A DNA stretch of 64,000 bases from Chitinophagales bacterium (GTDB lineage Bacteria; Bacteroidota; Bacteroidia; Chitinophagales; BACL12): the NCBI GenBank assembly GCA_020636645.1, contig JACJXO010000002.1, forward strand, positions 124,001 through 188,000, read 5' to 3'. Made by a program: the position numbers and the translations under genes. The notes beneath the pieces were generated by a model. That model made no database searches and had not been told where the DNA came from. It worked only from the letters and a program-made list of their open reading frames with translations. Shown one piece after another: positions 8,714 to 18,578 of the stretch. The stretch's first letter is position 1, and the number at the start of each line of letters is the position of its first letter.

Positions 8714-8884
8714 GGGTGTTTGTCCGGTAAATATATTCTGTAGGGAAGTAAAATGAAAGCCATGAATGATATTATGTGCAAACTGGTCTTACAATTCTCT
8801 GCCGGAAATATGGCCTTGCAACAAGTATGACCAGGGATGAACGTTATAGCTCAACCTGTATTCTTCTTACCTTTAAGCGTGTTA

Positions 8885-10510
8885 ATGAAGAAGTGGATCT
8901 GGATAATATGGTTTCTCCTGCCGGTGGTTACATCTGCCCAGGATAGCAACCGGGTGCCGGGACAACTGATCGTGGAGCTTTTCAGCGATGCCCGGCCGGA
9001 ACAGCTGATCGCCGACCTGCAACAGGCAGGTTTTGATTGTCAATTGGCCTATGTCTGTGTGCAGGCACTGCACCTGTATGTCATTTCCATACCGGAAGAA
9101 GCTCATGAACAGGTATTCGCATATTGTCAGCAGCATCCTGATGTAAAGCAGCTGCAGTACAACCACTACCTCGAGATCAGGGGTTTTCCGGACGACAGCT
9201 CTTTTGACCTGCAGTGGGCTTTGTACAACGACGGTTCTACAGGTGGTACCGATGATGCAGACATCGATGCAGATCTGGCCTGGGATCTCAGCACCGGTGG
9301 CTGGACCGCAGAAGGAGATACCATTGTGATAGCCATTGTGGACGATGGTTTCTACCTGCCCCACAATGACCTAGTGTTTCGCAAGAATTATTCTGAGATT
9401 CCCGGAAACGGATTAGATGACGACGACAACGGCTTTATTGATGATTTTGATGGCTGGAACAGCCTGGATAATTCTGATAACTTGCCTGAATTCAGTCACG
9501 GCACCCATGTGTCAGGCATTGCAGGTGCCCGCGGTGACAATGCACTCGGTGTGACCGGTGTCAACTGGAATGTACAGATCCTGCCACTATCCATCGGTGC
9601 AGGTGCAGTGATAGAGAGTAATGTGCTGGAGTGTTACGGTTATGTCTATACAGAACGCAAACGCTATGATGACAGCAACGGAACAGAGGGGAGTTTCATT
9701 GTTGCCACCAATGCATCATTCGGTATCGACTTTGCAGACCCGAATGACTTTCCTTTGTGGTGCAGCATGTATGACAGCCTGGGTACCCTGGGCATTCTCA
9801 GTGCAGGAGCAACGGCTAATTCCAATGTGAACATAGACCTGGTTGGTGATATGCCCACCGCATGCAGCAGTGATTTTCTCATTACAGTGAACAGCACCAA
9901 CAAGACCGATAATAAATCAACCTCCGGATATGGTTCAGTTTCTATTGATCTGGGCGCACCGGGTTCGCTGATATACTCTACCGTGGTAGGCAACTCCTGG
10001 AATTACCAGACAGGTACCTCCATGGCTGCTCCGCATGTGGCGGGTGCTGTGGCGCTGATGCTGAGTTATGGTTGTGAGAATTTTCTATATCAATATAAGC
10101 ATGATCCGGAAACGGCTGCGCTGGCATTGAAGCAATTTATTCTGGATGGTGTGGATCCGCTGGAAGACCTGGATACCATTACCGTAAGTGGTGGCCGGCT
10201 GAACGTATATAATGCCATGCTGATGCTGGATGAATATTGTGATACCCTGACAGCCATCGCACAGGTGGACGAGGTGCAGTTCGGGCTGTATCCCAATCCC
10301 GCAACAGACTACCTGACCATACAAACCAATGGCGGGTATTTTCTTTATACTTTAGCAGACGTTTGGGGCAGGACCTGCCGGTCGGGCGAAATATCCGGTC
10401 GTACAACTGCCCTGGTAGATATCCGGAACCTCCCCGCCGGCATCTATGTTTGTACACTACGCACTTCGGCAGGAAAGCCTGCCGGCTCTGCCAGGGTGGT
10501 AGTGGAGTAA
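8885..10510 (+). CDS. Secreted subtilisin-like serine protease with T9SS sorting domain
   Basis: Start moved to the ATG at 8885, which begins a good signal peptide ending ...TSAQ. An inhibitor-like propeptide follows (~20-105), then the S8 domain. The triad is visible: Asp in IAIVDDG (about 153), His205 in SHGTHVSG and Ser379 in GTSMAAPHVAG. The C-terminus (~from 455) is a T9SS type A domain with LYPNPATDYLTI and LPAGIYVCTL. Expected to be an extracellular or surface protease. An imperfect -7 element (TACCTTTA, 8868-8875) lies 9 nt before this start. Confidence 0.92.
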   Translation: MKKWIWIIWFLLPVVTSAQDSNRVPGQLIVELFSDARPEQLIADLQQAGFDCQLAYVCVQALHLYVISIPEEAHEQVFAYCQQHPDVKQLQYNHYLEIRGFPDDSSFDLQWALYNDGSTGGTDDADIDADLAWDLSTGGWTAEGDTIVIAIVDDGFYLPHNDLVFRKNYSEIPGNGLDDDDNGFIDDFDGWNSLDNSDNLPEFSHGTHVSGIAGARGDNALGVTGVNWNVQILPLSIGAGAVIESNVLECYGYVYTERKRYDDSNGTEGSFIVATNASFGIDFADPNDFPLWCSMYDSLGTLGILSAGATANSNVNIDLVGDMPTACSSDFLITVNSTNKTDNKSTSGYGSVSIDLGAPGSLIYSTVVGNSWNYQTGTSMAAPHVAGAVALMLSYGCENFLYQYKHDPETAALALKQFILDGVDPLEDLDTITVSGGRLNVYNAMLMLDEYCDTLTAIAQVDEVQFGLYPNPATDYLTIQTNGGYFLYTLADVWGRTCRSGEISGRTTALVDIRNLPAGIYVCTLRTSAGKPAGSARVVVE

Positions 10511-10520
10511 GTTGACAACA

Positions 10521-12221
10521 ATGGATAAACGCTGGGTGATCAGAGAGTCGGATGCCGGTGCCGTGCATATTTTGCAGGAGGCCCTGGGTATCCATCCCGT
10601 ACTGTGCAAGCTGCTGGTGGACAGGGGTATCGACACATACGATAAAGCCAAACAATTCTTTCGTCCGCAACTGAGCGATCTGCACAATCCCTTTGAGATG
10701 AAGGGCATGCGGGAAGCCGTCAACCGTATCCTTCGGGCATCGGAACAGGGTGAACGCATTCTGGTGTACGGCGACTATGATGTGGACGGCACCACTTCAG
10801 TGGCGCTGATGTTCTCCTTCCTCAACCGCTTCTATCCTAATATAGATTACTACATACCCGACCGCTACAAAGAAGGGTATGGCATTTCCTTTCAGGGGAT
10901 AGATTATGCAGAAGACAACAACTGTGCACTCATCATTGCACTGGATTGTGGTATCAAGGCAGTGGAACAGGTAGCCTATGCCAATAGCAAGGGCATTGAC
11001 ATGATCATCTGCGACCACCACCTTCCCGGCGATGAACTGCCTGCTGCGGTGGCCATCCTCGATCCGCATCAGCCGGATTGCAACTATCCCTATAAATACC
11101 TGAGCGGTTGTGGCATCGGTTTCAAACTGGCACAGGCCATCACCCTGGAGGCAGGACTGGACGAAGACCGTGCCCTTGACCTCCTGGATCTTGTGGCAGT
11201 GAGTATTGCAAGTGACATTGTTCCCATCACAGGAGAGAACAGAGTGCTTGCGTTTTATGGACTGCGGAAGATGGATACCAACCCTACCAAAGGTCTGAAA
11301 GCCCTGATGGAGATCAGCGATGTGCGCCCACCCCTGAGCATCAGCAAGATCGTGTTCGGTCTCGGTCCACGCATCAATGCTGCCGGCCGGCTGGATGATG
11401 CCCGGAAGGCTGTGCGCATGCTCATCAGCAGTACTGATCAGTTTGCCCGCAACCATGCCGGCGATCTGCAGGGGCACAACATGGACAGAAAAGAAATTGA
11501 CCGCAGCATCACTGCAGAAGCCCTGGAGATGCTGGACAATGATCCGCTTACTCCCGAACGGGTCACGAACGTGCTGTTCAATCCTGCCTGGCATAAAGGG
11601 GTCATTGGTATTGTGGCCAGTCGCATCATGGACCACTATTACAAACCCACCATCATGCTGACCGAGAGCAACGGTGTGGTTGCCGGATCGGCACGGTCAG
11701 TAAAAGGCTATGATGTGTATGAGGCCATCAGTGCATGTGGCGATCTCCTGGAGCAGTTCGGCGGACATATGTACGCAGCCGGACTCACCATGAAGCCGGA
11801 AAATGTAGAGGCATTCAAAGACAGATTTGAGAAGGTGGTCAAGTCAACCATCAGACCTGAACAGCTGATACCAGAGATCGAGATAGACGCGGTACTGAAC
11901 CTGAAAGACATCACACCCGGTTTTTACAAGATACTTCGTCAGTTCGCCCCGTTCGGTCCGGAAAACCTGCCGCCCGTTTTCATCACGGAAGAGCTGACCT
12001 GCAACGGCAGGAGCAAGGTGGTGGGCAACGGTCATCTCAAACTCGATGTGCGAGACAGAAACCGCTTCCGGGCAAGCGGCATCGCCTTCCAGCAGGGAGA
12101 TCATTATCCCTATGTATCTTCGGGCTATCCGTTCGACCTGGCCTATTACCTCGAAGAGAATGAGTTCAACGGCCAGACGAATCTGCAACTAAACGTCAAA
12201 GACATCCGCGTACACGCATGA
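10521..12221 (+). CDS. recJ: Single-stranded-DNA exonuclease RecJ
   Basis: 566 residues from the ATG at 10521; a TTG three codons upstream is less likely. It is a 5'-3' ssDNA exonuclease of the DHH family used in recombination and mismatch repair. The metal-binding motifs are clear: YGDYDVDGTTS near residue 84, LDCG near 140 and CDHH near 165. A DHHA1 domain follows (GGHMYAAGLTM) and then an OB-fold. It starts 10 bp after the protease and overlaps lptB by 4 bp (ATGA), so the last two genes are translationally coupled. Confidence 0.95.
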   Translation: MDKRWVIRESDAGAVHILQEALGIHPVLCKLLVDRGIDTYDKAKQFFRPQLSDLHNPFEMKGMREAVNRILRASEQGERILVYGDYDVDGTTSVALMFSFLNRFYPNIDYYIPDRYKEGYGISFQGIDYAEDNNCALIIALDCGIKAVEQVAYANSKGIDMIICDHHLPGDELPAAVAILDPHQPDCNYPYKYLSGCGIGFKLAQAITLEAGLDEDRALDLLDLVAVSIASDIVPITGENRVLAFYGLRKMDTNPTKGLKALMEISDVRPPLSISKIVFGLGPRINAAGRLDDARKAVRMLISSTDQFARNHAGDLQGHNMDRKEIDRSITAEALEMLDNDPLTPERVTNVLFNPAWHKGVIGIVASRIMDHYYKPTIMLTESNGVVAGSARSVKGYDVYEAISACGDLLEQFGGHMYAAGLTMKPENVEAFKDRFEKVVKSTIRPEQLIPEIEIDAVLNLKDITPGFYKILRQFAPFGPENLPPVFITEELTCNGRSKVVGNGHLKLDVRDRNRFRASGIAFQQGDHYPYVSSGYPFDLAYYLEENEFNGQTNLQLNVKDIRVHA

Positions 12222-12967
12222 TACTCCGCTCAGAAGGACTGGTCAAGAAATACAAACGCCGCACCGTGGTGAACGAGGTCAGTGTGCAGGTGGAACAGGG
12301 TGAGATCGTCGGGCTGCTGGGCCCCAACGGCGCCGGCAAGACCACCAGTTTCTATATGATCGTAGGGCTCATCAAGGCTGATGCAGGAGAAGTCTATCTG
12401 GACAACAAGCCCATCACCAAACTGCCCATGTACAAACGGGCTCAGCTGGGAGTGGGCTATCTGCCGCAGGAAGCCAGTGTATTCCGGAAGATGAGCGTGG
12501 AAGATAATATTGCCGCTGTATTGCAGATGACGAAACTGAGCAGGAAGGAACAGGCACACAAACTGGAAGAACTCATAGATGAATTCGGTCTTGGACACGT
12601 GCGAAAAAGCAACGGCGATGTACTGTCAGGCGGTGAAAGAAGACGCACGGAAATAGCCAGGGCTCTGGCCGTGAATCCCAAATTCATCCTGCTCGACGAA
12701 CCCTTTGCCGGCATCGACCCCATTGCGGTAGAAGACATACAGGGCATCGTGGAAACACTGAAGTTCAAAAAGATCGGTGTGCTCATCACTGACCACAACG
12801 TGCAGGAGACCCTGAGTATCACAGACCGTGCTTATCTGTTGTTTGAAGGGAAGATCCTGAAACAGGGCAGTGCAGAAGAACTGGCAGAGGATCCGCAGGT
12901 GCGAAAGGTCTATCTGGGCCAGAGCTTTGAGCTGCGCCGCAAGGTGCGGAACGGAAGTAGTAATTAG
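12218..12967 (+). CDS. lptB: LPS export ABC transporter ATP-binding protein
   Basis: 249 residues, the size of LptB. Walker A GPNGAGKTT (35-43), signature LSGGERRR (136-143), Walker B FILLDEPFAG (156-165) and switch His193 in TDHNVQETL. The TDHNV(Q/R)ETL and PQEASVFR sequences are typical of LptB rather than other ABC ATPases. It powers extraction of LPS from the inner membrane with LptF/LptG, which are not in this window. It overlaps recJ by 4 bp. Confidence 0.93.
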   Translation: MILRSEGLVKKYKRRTVVNEVSVQVEQGEIVGLLGPNGAGKTTSFYMIVGLIKADAGEVYLDNKPITKLPMYKRAQLGVGYLPQEASVFRKMSVEDNIAAVLQMTKLSRKEQAHKLEELIDEFGLGHVRKSNGDVLSGGERRRTEIARALAVNPKFILLDEPFAGIDPIAVEDIQGIVETLKFKKIGVLITDHNVQETLSITDRAYLLFEGKILKQGSAEELAEDPQVRKVYLGQSFELRRKVRNGSSN

Positions 12968-13022
12968 CTGATCAGAGAATGAGCTGACCGGTCAATCAGA
13001 TCTCTACCTGTATTCTCTTTCC

Positions 13023-14270
13023 TCACACATTCTCCAGCGCCTGTCTGATATCATCGATCAGATCTTCGTGGTGTTCCACACCGATCGATATACGCACCAG
13101 ACTTTCAGATATATGATGTTTCAGTTTATCTGCAGGTGATACATCGGCATGTGTCATCGTAGCAGGATGTTCTGCCAGCGATTCGGTACTTCCCAGGGAA
13201 ACCGCCAGGCGTATCAGCTTCAGTCCGTTCAGGAATCGGAAAGCTTCAGCCTCTCCACCCTTTACATCGAAGCTCAGCATGGCACCGGATGAGCTGTATT
13301 GTTTTTCGCGTATGCGGTACTGTTCACTGCCTTCTTCCAGATGCCCCAGGTAATACAGTTTCTCCACTTTAGGATGATCCTTCAGAAAATCTGCCACCTG
13401 CCTGGCATTGGCTGCCTGGGTCTCCATGCGTGGTTTCAGGGTTTCCAGACTGCGCATCATGAGCCAGCCGGTAAAGGGACTGCACATGTTTCCCAGAAAA
13501 GTGCGCAATCCACGAACCCGGGTCATCAGCTCTCTGTTGCCCAGCACGGCACCTGCTATGAGGTCACTGTGACCTCCAATGTATTTGGTAGCGCTGTACA
13601 CCACCAGATCGGCACCGAGCTGGAGCGGGTGGCTCCACAATGGTCCCATGTAGGTATTATCGACCACAACAAGCACCTTTCGTTCATCAGTGGAAAAATG
13701 ATCGGCGATCTCGCGGCACATTTCCAGATCGATCAGGGCATTGGTGGGGTTGGCCGGTGTTTCCACATAGATCATCGCCAGTTTGCCACCTTGTTCCTGT
13801 TCCACTTTTTGGATGATCTCTTCCTTGCGCATGGAGGCATTGAATTCCACATGACCTACACTCCACTTGGGCAGCACATGGTTGATGCTGTGATCGGTTC
13901 CGCCATAAACCGGAGAGGAATACAACAGCACATCTCCGGGCTGCAGGAATTCCAGCATGACCGTGGTGATAGCACCCATACCGGAAGCGAACACAGCGCA
14001 GTCTTCAGCCTTATCCCATAAACAAAGACGGTTCTCCAGGATCTCCAGGTCGGGGTTGTTCAGGCGGCTGTAGATCAGTCCGGGCACTTCATTCACTTCT
14101 GCCTGCTGCAATCCATAGGCCAGCTCAAAGAAACGTTTGCCTTCTTCTGCAGTTTTGAAAACAAAGGTGGAGGTCTGAAAGATCGGGCATTTCACGGCCC
14201 CTTCACTGAGTTCCGGCTTATAGCCAAAGCCCATCATCAGGCTTTCCGGGTGGAGATTCTTGTTGTCCAT
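13023..14270 (-). CDS. Cys/Met metabolism PLP enzyme (cystathionine gamma-synthase / methionine gamma-lyase type)
   Basis: 415 residues. Trans-sulfuration family PLP enzyme: SRLNNPDLEILE near 68, a glycine-rich phosphate-binding SGMGA near 96, YVETPANPTN near 168, DNTYMGP near 204 and the Schiff-base Lys229 in YSATKYIGGHSD. It also has the C-terminal SLGSTESLAEHPATMTH segment. The sequence does not separate gamma-synthase from gamma-lyase. No methionine biosynthesis gene is adjacent. A perfect -7 element lies 4 nt before its ATG. Confidence 0.88.
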   Translation of the reverse strand: MDNKNLHPESLMMGFGYKPELSEGAVKCPIFQTSTFVFKTAEEGKRFFELAYGLQQAEVNEVPGLIYSRLNNPDLEILENRLCLWDKAEDCAVFASGMGAITTVMLEFLQPGDVLLYSSPVYGGTDHSINHVLPKWSVGHVEFNASMRKEEIIQKVEQEQGGKLAMIYVETPANPTNALIDLEMCREIADHFSTDERKVLVVVDNTYMGPLWSHPLQLGADLVVYSATKYIGGHSDLIAGAVLGNRELMTRVRGLRTFLGNMCSPFTGWLMMRSLETLKPRMETQAANARQVADFLKDHPKVEKLYYLGHLEEGSEQYRIREKQYSSSGAMLSFDVKGGEAEAFRFLNGLKLIRLAVSLGSTESLAEHPATMTHADVSPADKLKHHISESLVRISIGVEHHEDLIDDIRQALENV

Positions 14271-14274
14271 GATG

Positions 14275-14282
14275 CAAAGGTA
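14275..14282 (-). promoter_or_regulatory. -7 element TACCTTTG of the trans-sulfuration gene
   Basis: Full TAnnTTTG match on the minus strand, 4 nt before the ATG at 14270; predicts a leaderless transcript. Confidence 0.6.
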
Positions 14283-14342
14283 GAATTACCCCTGACCGGA
14301 GACAGGGTGATTTTTATCAGCATAGATAAATGAACCGGATGT

Positions 14343-15440
14343 TTAGTTGTTATATACCCGTTTCATCCATCTGGGAAGAAAGAAAATTCCCATTAGCAGA
14401 TAAGGGTAAAAGGAGATCATGCGCCAGAGCAAAGCCATGATTGGTACCAGTGCCGGACTGGTGATATCGCACATCAAAGCACTGAAACTGATCTCAGCTA
14501 CTCCGGCACCTCCGGGTGTGGCAGGTATCAGGGTGATCATCCAGACCACTGTTTGCCGGGCCATGACCACCAGGTATTCCAGTGTTGCAGGATCAAAAAA
14601 TGCCATGAAAATAAATACGCTGATGAGAAAGAGAGATAACCAGGCCAACAGGGTGCTGCCAACGGCTTTCAACCAGAAGCGCAGGTTCTTTCCTTTCAGC
14701 ATGTGAGAGGTGGCTACAATATCATCGCCGGTGCGAAGGGCCTCTGCTTTCCAGCGTTTCAGGAACGGGAGAGAAAACAATCTGCCCAGAAAGGATTTGA
14801 ATGCGCCGGCATTGACAAAAAGTCCCCAGGCCAGTCCGATCACCACCAGCAGGTAAAAGATGTAGGCCACATAATACAGGGTCTCTACATTGTGGAAGAG
14901 ACGCATCATGGGCAGTTCACTCTGGGTGCGACAGCCCATGTCTTTGGCGAACATCTCTTCACTGCCTACAAGCAGGGTGAACAGAGGTGCGATGACCGCG
15001 AATACTGCCTGATCCAGAAAGACAGTGAGCATACTGGTGGTGGCACTTTGTCCTACACTCAGCTTTTCTTTTTTAAGAAGATAAACCGCCACAGCAGCAC
15101 CACCTACAGTAGAAGGGGTCACGGCAGAGCTGAATAACCAAAGTGTGATGACCTCGAAACTTTGTCGCCAGCTCAGGTGCTTGTTGGTCAGATGGCGGAT
15201 GCGGTACATGTATGCCAGGTGTCTGATACCCAGCAGGATATAGCCCAGAAAGAGGAGAAGCAGGCTGTTGGCAGTCCAGGAGATGAGCCGGAAGGCATCT
15301 ACGTCAAAAGAGACAAATATGAGGTAGCCTGACAGGACCAGACTGAGTGCAATGACCCAGAGGACCTTACGATAACTGAACTGTTTATTCAGTTGTTCGG
15401 CCTGATCTGAAACCGGTATGTCCGGTTCAGGCTGCGTCAT
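14343..15440 (-). CDS. UPF0104 / LPG-synthase-TM-like flippase family membrane protein
   Basis: 365 residues with about eight membrane segments. The family hallmarks are the TPSTVGGAAVAVYLL loop (~107-122) and the TPGGAGVAEISF loop (~313-324), as in the lysylphosphatidylglycerol synthase transmembrane region and related flippases. There is no aminoacyl-transferase domain, so it is a stand-alone membrane part, perhaps moving a lipid-linked substrate. It overlaps the end of scpA by 14 bp and is co-transcribed with it. Confidence 0.85.
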   Translation of the reverse strand: MTQPEPDIPVSDQAEQLNKQFSYRKVLWVIALSLVLSGYLIFVSFDVDAFRLISWTANSLLLLFLGYILLGIRHLAYMYRIRHLTNKHLSWRQSFEVITLWLFSSAVTPSTVGGAAVAVYLLKKEKLSVGQSATTSMLTVFLDQAVFAVIAPLFTLLVGSEEMFAKDMGCRTQSELPMMRLFHNVETLYYVAYIFYLLVVIGLAWGLFVNAGAFKSFLGRLFSLPFLKRWKAEALRTGDDIVATSHMLKGKNLRFWLKAVGSTLLAWLSLFLISVFIFMAFFDPATLEYLVVMARQTVVWMITLIPATPGGAGVAEISFSALMCDITSPALVPIMALLWRMISFYPYLLMGIFFLPRWMKRVYNN

Positions 15441-16194
15441 CTTCGCGGAACTGGTTGTAGCTTACCCAGAACTGATTGAAACCTTCGCCAATGAGCAGAT
15501 CGATTCGCTGCAGCTGGATCAGGTCGAGCACAGAGAGGAAACGGAATATGGCCTGGTGACGATCTGCGCAGGTGGAGAATAATTCCTCGAAGTCCACCCG
15601 GTCTTTCGACTTGCAGAAACTGATCACATTGTCTGCTTCTTCTTCGATGGTGTAGTTGTACTGAAACACTACGTGTTCTACCTCTTCCGGCTGATGCCGA
15701 TAGCGTTCCATCACCTTTTCAAAAACCTTCAGCAGGGTGAACAGATTGACAGCGCTCAGCTCCATCTCATTGCTGAACTGTTTGGCCAGCACAGAATGTT
15801 CGGCCTGGATATTGCCACGCTGCATCTTGAAGCGGCGCTGGTCTTCCAGGTTGCCCAGTTCTTCCAGTACGTCTTTGTAGCGTTTGTATTCCACCAGACG
15901 ATCCACGAGTTCTTTCCGCGGATCGATCTCATTGCCAAATTCATCCAGTTCTTTTCTGGGCAGCAGCATTTTGGCTTTGATGCGCATCAGGGTGGCTGCC
16001 ACCAGGATGAACTCACTGGCCACCTCGATGTTGAGCTGGTTCATCTGGTGGATATAATCCAGAAAATCGTTGGTGATGCGGGAGATGGGAATATCATAGA
16101 TATCCAGCTCATCCCGCTCAATGAAGAAGAGCAGCAGGTCGAACGGCCCCTCGAACTGGGGCAGTTTGATCTCAAAGGTCTCGTTAGACGCCAT
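15427..16194 (-). CDS. scpA: Segregation and condensation protein A
   Basis: 255 residues. Kleisin subunit that bridges the SMC ATPase heads in chromosome condensation, with ScpB. The N-terminal FEGPFDLLLFFIERDELDIYD-type segment (split here: FEGPFDLLL, then ERDELDIYDIPI) and MRIKAKMLLPR near 92 are diagnostic. It lies 27 bp downstream of recQ on the same strand. scpB and smc are not in the window. A near-consensus -7 element (TAACTTCG) ends 6 nt before the ATG. Confidence 0.93.
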   Translation of the reverse strand: MASNETFEIKLPQFEGPFDLLLFFIERDELDIYDIPISRITNDFLDYIHQMNQLNIEVASEFILVAATLMRIKAKMLLPRKELDEFGNEIDPRKELVDRLVEYKRYKDVLEELGNLEDQRRFKMQRGNIQAEHSVLAKQFSNEMELSAVNLFTLLKVFEKVMERYRHQPEEVEHVVFQYNYTIEEEADNVISFCKSKDRVDFEELFSTCADRHQAIFRFLSVLDLIQLQRIDLLIGEGFNQFWVSYNQFREDDAA

Positions 16195-16221
16195 CGGGTT
16201 CGAAGTTAAGGAGTCTGCTGA

Positions 16222-18423
16222 TTAGTTGGCCACCTCACTCATGAACTTGATGTGGAGTAACTGGACCTCTTCGTAGCTCAATCCTTCATCCTTGAGTTCA
16301 TTGAACGCTTCTTTCAGATCGCCGCTTTCCATCTCGCGGAAGAAATCCATGACCTCATCCTGCAGATCCTCTTCTATGATGTCATTGAGGTAATAGTCGA
16401 GGTTGAGTTTGGTGCCACTGGTTACGATGCTGCTGATCTCATCGATCAGCTCGATCATCTTCATCCCACGGTTGCGGGCGATCTCATCCAGCGGCAGCTT
16501 CTTGTCGATGTTCTGGATGATGTGGATCTTGTGCACGCTCTTGTTGGCCACCTGCTTCATGGTGTTGAAGTCGCCCGGGCGCTCGATCTCATTTTCCTCT
16601 ACATACTTCTTGATAGCAGCTGCGAATTTGACGCCGTATTTGTTCGCCTTACCGGCACTCACCCCGCCTATCTTGCTCAGCTCTTCCAGATTGCAGGGAT
16701 AGGTAGTAGCCATCTCTTCCAAAGAGCTTTCGCTGAAGATGACATAAGGTGGCAGCTTTTGTTCTTTCGCCACACTTTCGCGGATCTTCACCAGCATACT
16801 GAACAGGGTTTGGTCGAGCACACTCTTTCCACCACTTCCTTCCACCTGCACATCGGCAGCTTCTGCCTCGTAATCATGGTTGATGGAGAGCTTGATGTTC
16901 TTCGGCTTGTCGTTGAATTTTCGTCCTGCATCGGTAAGCCTGATGAGACCGTACTGTTCAATGTCTTTATACACCAGTGATTCCAGCAAACACTGACGCA
17001 ATACCGAATGCCAGAAATGGTCGTCCTTCTCTTTGCCGCTGCCGAATATTTCCAGCTGGTCGTGCCGGTAATTCCCGATCTCCGTGGTACGCTTGCCCAT
17101 GAGCAGGTCCACCAGATAAGGAATGCCATAATTCTCGTTGACAGCCTGCACCACTTTCAGGGCGGTTTGCACGAAGGTCTTGCCTTCTATCTTTTCTTTC
17201 GGGTTGAGACAATTGTCGCAGTGCCCGCAGTTATCCTGGTCATATCCTTCGCCGAAATAGTGCAGCAGGAAGCGGCGGCGGCAGACAGAAGTCTCTGCGT
17301 AAGCAGCAGTTTCGGCGAGCAGCTGAGCGCCCATCTCCCGTTCAGCCAAAGGTTTATCACGCATGAACTTCTCCAGCTTCTCGATATCCTTATAGCTGTA
17401 GAAGGCGATGCATTTTCCCTCCAGTCCGTCACGACCTGCACGACCCGTTTCCTGGTAGTAGTTCTCGATGGATTTGGGAATATCGAAGTGGATGACAAAA
17501 CGCACGTCCGGCTTGTCGATACCCATTCCGAAGGCGATGGTGGCCACGATCACATGCATCTCTTCCATCAGGAACTGGTCCTGCACCTGGGTTCTGGTAG
17601 CAGCTTCCATACCGGCGTGGTAGGGCACCGCCTTGATGCCATTCACGTTCAGCAGTTCTGCGATCTCTTCCGTGCTCTTGCGGTTCAGACAATATACAAT
17701 ACCCGATTTATTGGGATGCTCCTGTATGTACTTGACGATCTGCTTGATGGCCTGCTCGCGGCTGCGTTTGGGGCGGATCTCATAGTAGAGGTTAGGGCGG
17801 TTGAACGACGACAGGAAGACGTTGGGGTCTTCGAGGTCGAGGTTCTTTTTGATATCGCTCTGCACCTTAGGGGTGGCAGTTGCGGTAAGGGCGATGATCG
17901 GGATCTTCGCATCGATCTGCCCGATCATGGTCTTGATCTGGCGGTACTCCGGGCGGAAGTCATGGCCCCATTCTGAGATACAATGGGCCTCGTCCACAGC
18001 GATGAAAGAAACCTTGATGCCCCGGAAGAATTCCAGGTTCTCTTCCTTCTTCAGGGTTTCGGGAGCTACATACAGCATCTTGGTCTTGCCTGAGGTAATG
18101 TCGGCCTTCACCTTTTTGATGGTGGTGCGACTGAGGGTCGAGTTCAGGAAATGGGCAATGTTGTCATTACTGCTGTAGCTGCGCACCAGGTCCACCTGGT
18201 TCTTCATCAGGGCGATCAGCGGAGAGATGATGATGGCAGTGCCCTCCAGCATGACAGCGGGCAGCTGATAGCACAGCGATTTGCCGCCACCGGTGGGCAT
18301 GATGACAAAGGTGTCACGTCCATCCAGCATACTTTGGATGATGGCCTCCTGATTTCCCTTAAATGTGTTAAAGCCGAAGTACTCCTGCAGGGCTTCTTTC
18401 AATGATAATTCACTGGTTAGCAT
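16222..18423 (-). CDS. recQ: ATP-dependent DNA helicase RecQ
   Basis: 733 residues. 3'-5' helicase for recombination and fork repair. Motif I MPTGGGKSLCYQLPA (~40-54), motif II DEAHCISEWGHDFRPEY (~139-155) and motif VI ETGRAGRDG near 328. The RQC zinc site follows (CRRRFLLHYFG ... CGHCDNC), then winged helix, HRDC (~540-620) and a C-terminal helix-turn-helix-like extension (~630-733). It is first in the recQ-scpA-membrane protein run. Confidence 0.95.
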   Translation of the reverse strand: MLTSELSLKEALQEYFGFNTFKGNQEAIIQSMLDGRDTFVIMPTGGGKSLCYQLPAVMLEGTAIIISPLIALMKNQVDLVRSYSSNDNIAHFLNSTLSRTTIKKVKADITSGKTKMLYVAPETLKKEENLEFFRGIKVSFIAVDEAHCISEWGHDFRPEYRQIKTMIGQIDAKIPIIALTATATPKVQSDIKKNLDLEDPNVFLSSFNRPNLYYEIRPKRSREQAIKQIVKYIQEHPNKSGIVYCLNRKSTEEIAELLNVNGIKAVPYHAGMEAATRTQVQDQFLMEEMHVIVATIAFGMGIDKPDVRFVIHFDIPKSIENYYQETGRAGRDGLEGKCIAFYSYKDIEKLEKFMRDKPLAEREMGAQLLAETAAYAETSVCRRRFLLHYFGEGYDQDNCGHCDNCLNPKEKIEGKTFVQTALKVVQAVNENYGIPYLVDLLMGKRTTEIGNYRHDQLEIFGSGKEKDDHFWHSVLRQCLLESLVYKDIEQYGLIRLTDAGRKFNDKPKNIKLSINHDYEAEAADVQVEGSGGKSVLDQTLFSMLVKIRESVAKEQKLPPYVIFSESSLEEMATTYPCNLEELSKIGGVSAGKANKYGVKFAAAIKKYVEENEIERPGDFNTMKQVANKSVHKIHIIQNIDKKLPLDEIARNRGMKMIELIDEISSIVTSGTKLNLDYYLNDIIEEDLQDEVMDFFREMESGDLKEAFNELKDEGLSYEEVQLLHIKFMSEVAN

Positions 18424-18578
18424 ACGTCACTAATTCTAAAACGGTCAATTTCACTCTTGCAGAACGGATATTTATGCAACTTTGCATTGCAATTCCGCTC
18501 TCACAGGGCTACCGGTGTGCGTGTTTAAATATACTGAATAACAAACAGAACCGGAGTACAAAAATTACATAGGCAGGG

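Noticed and set aside
12985..12994. Perfect 10-bp palindrome TGACCGGTCA between convergent lptB and the trans-sulfuration gene
   Set aside because: It is short, has no T-run and no conserved context; it could be an operator but chance is as likely.
17008..17976. 322-residue antisense frame in recQ
   Set aside because: Shadow of a conserved helicase gene; no plausible family or promoter.
18424..18578. Gap between recQ and manC as a regulatory RNA or tRNA region
   Set aside because: No stem-loop, -7 match or RNA pattern stood out.
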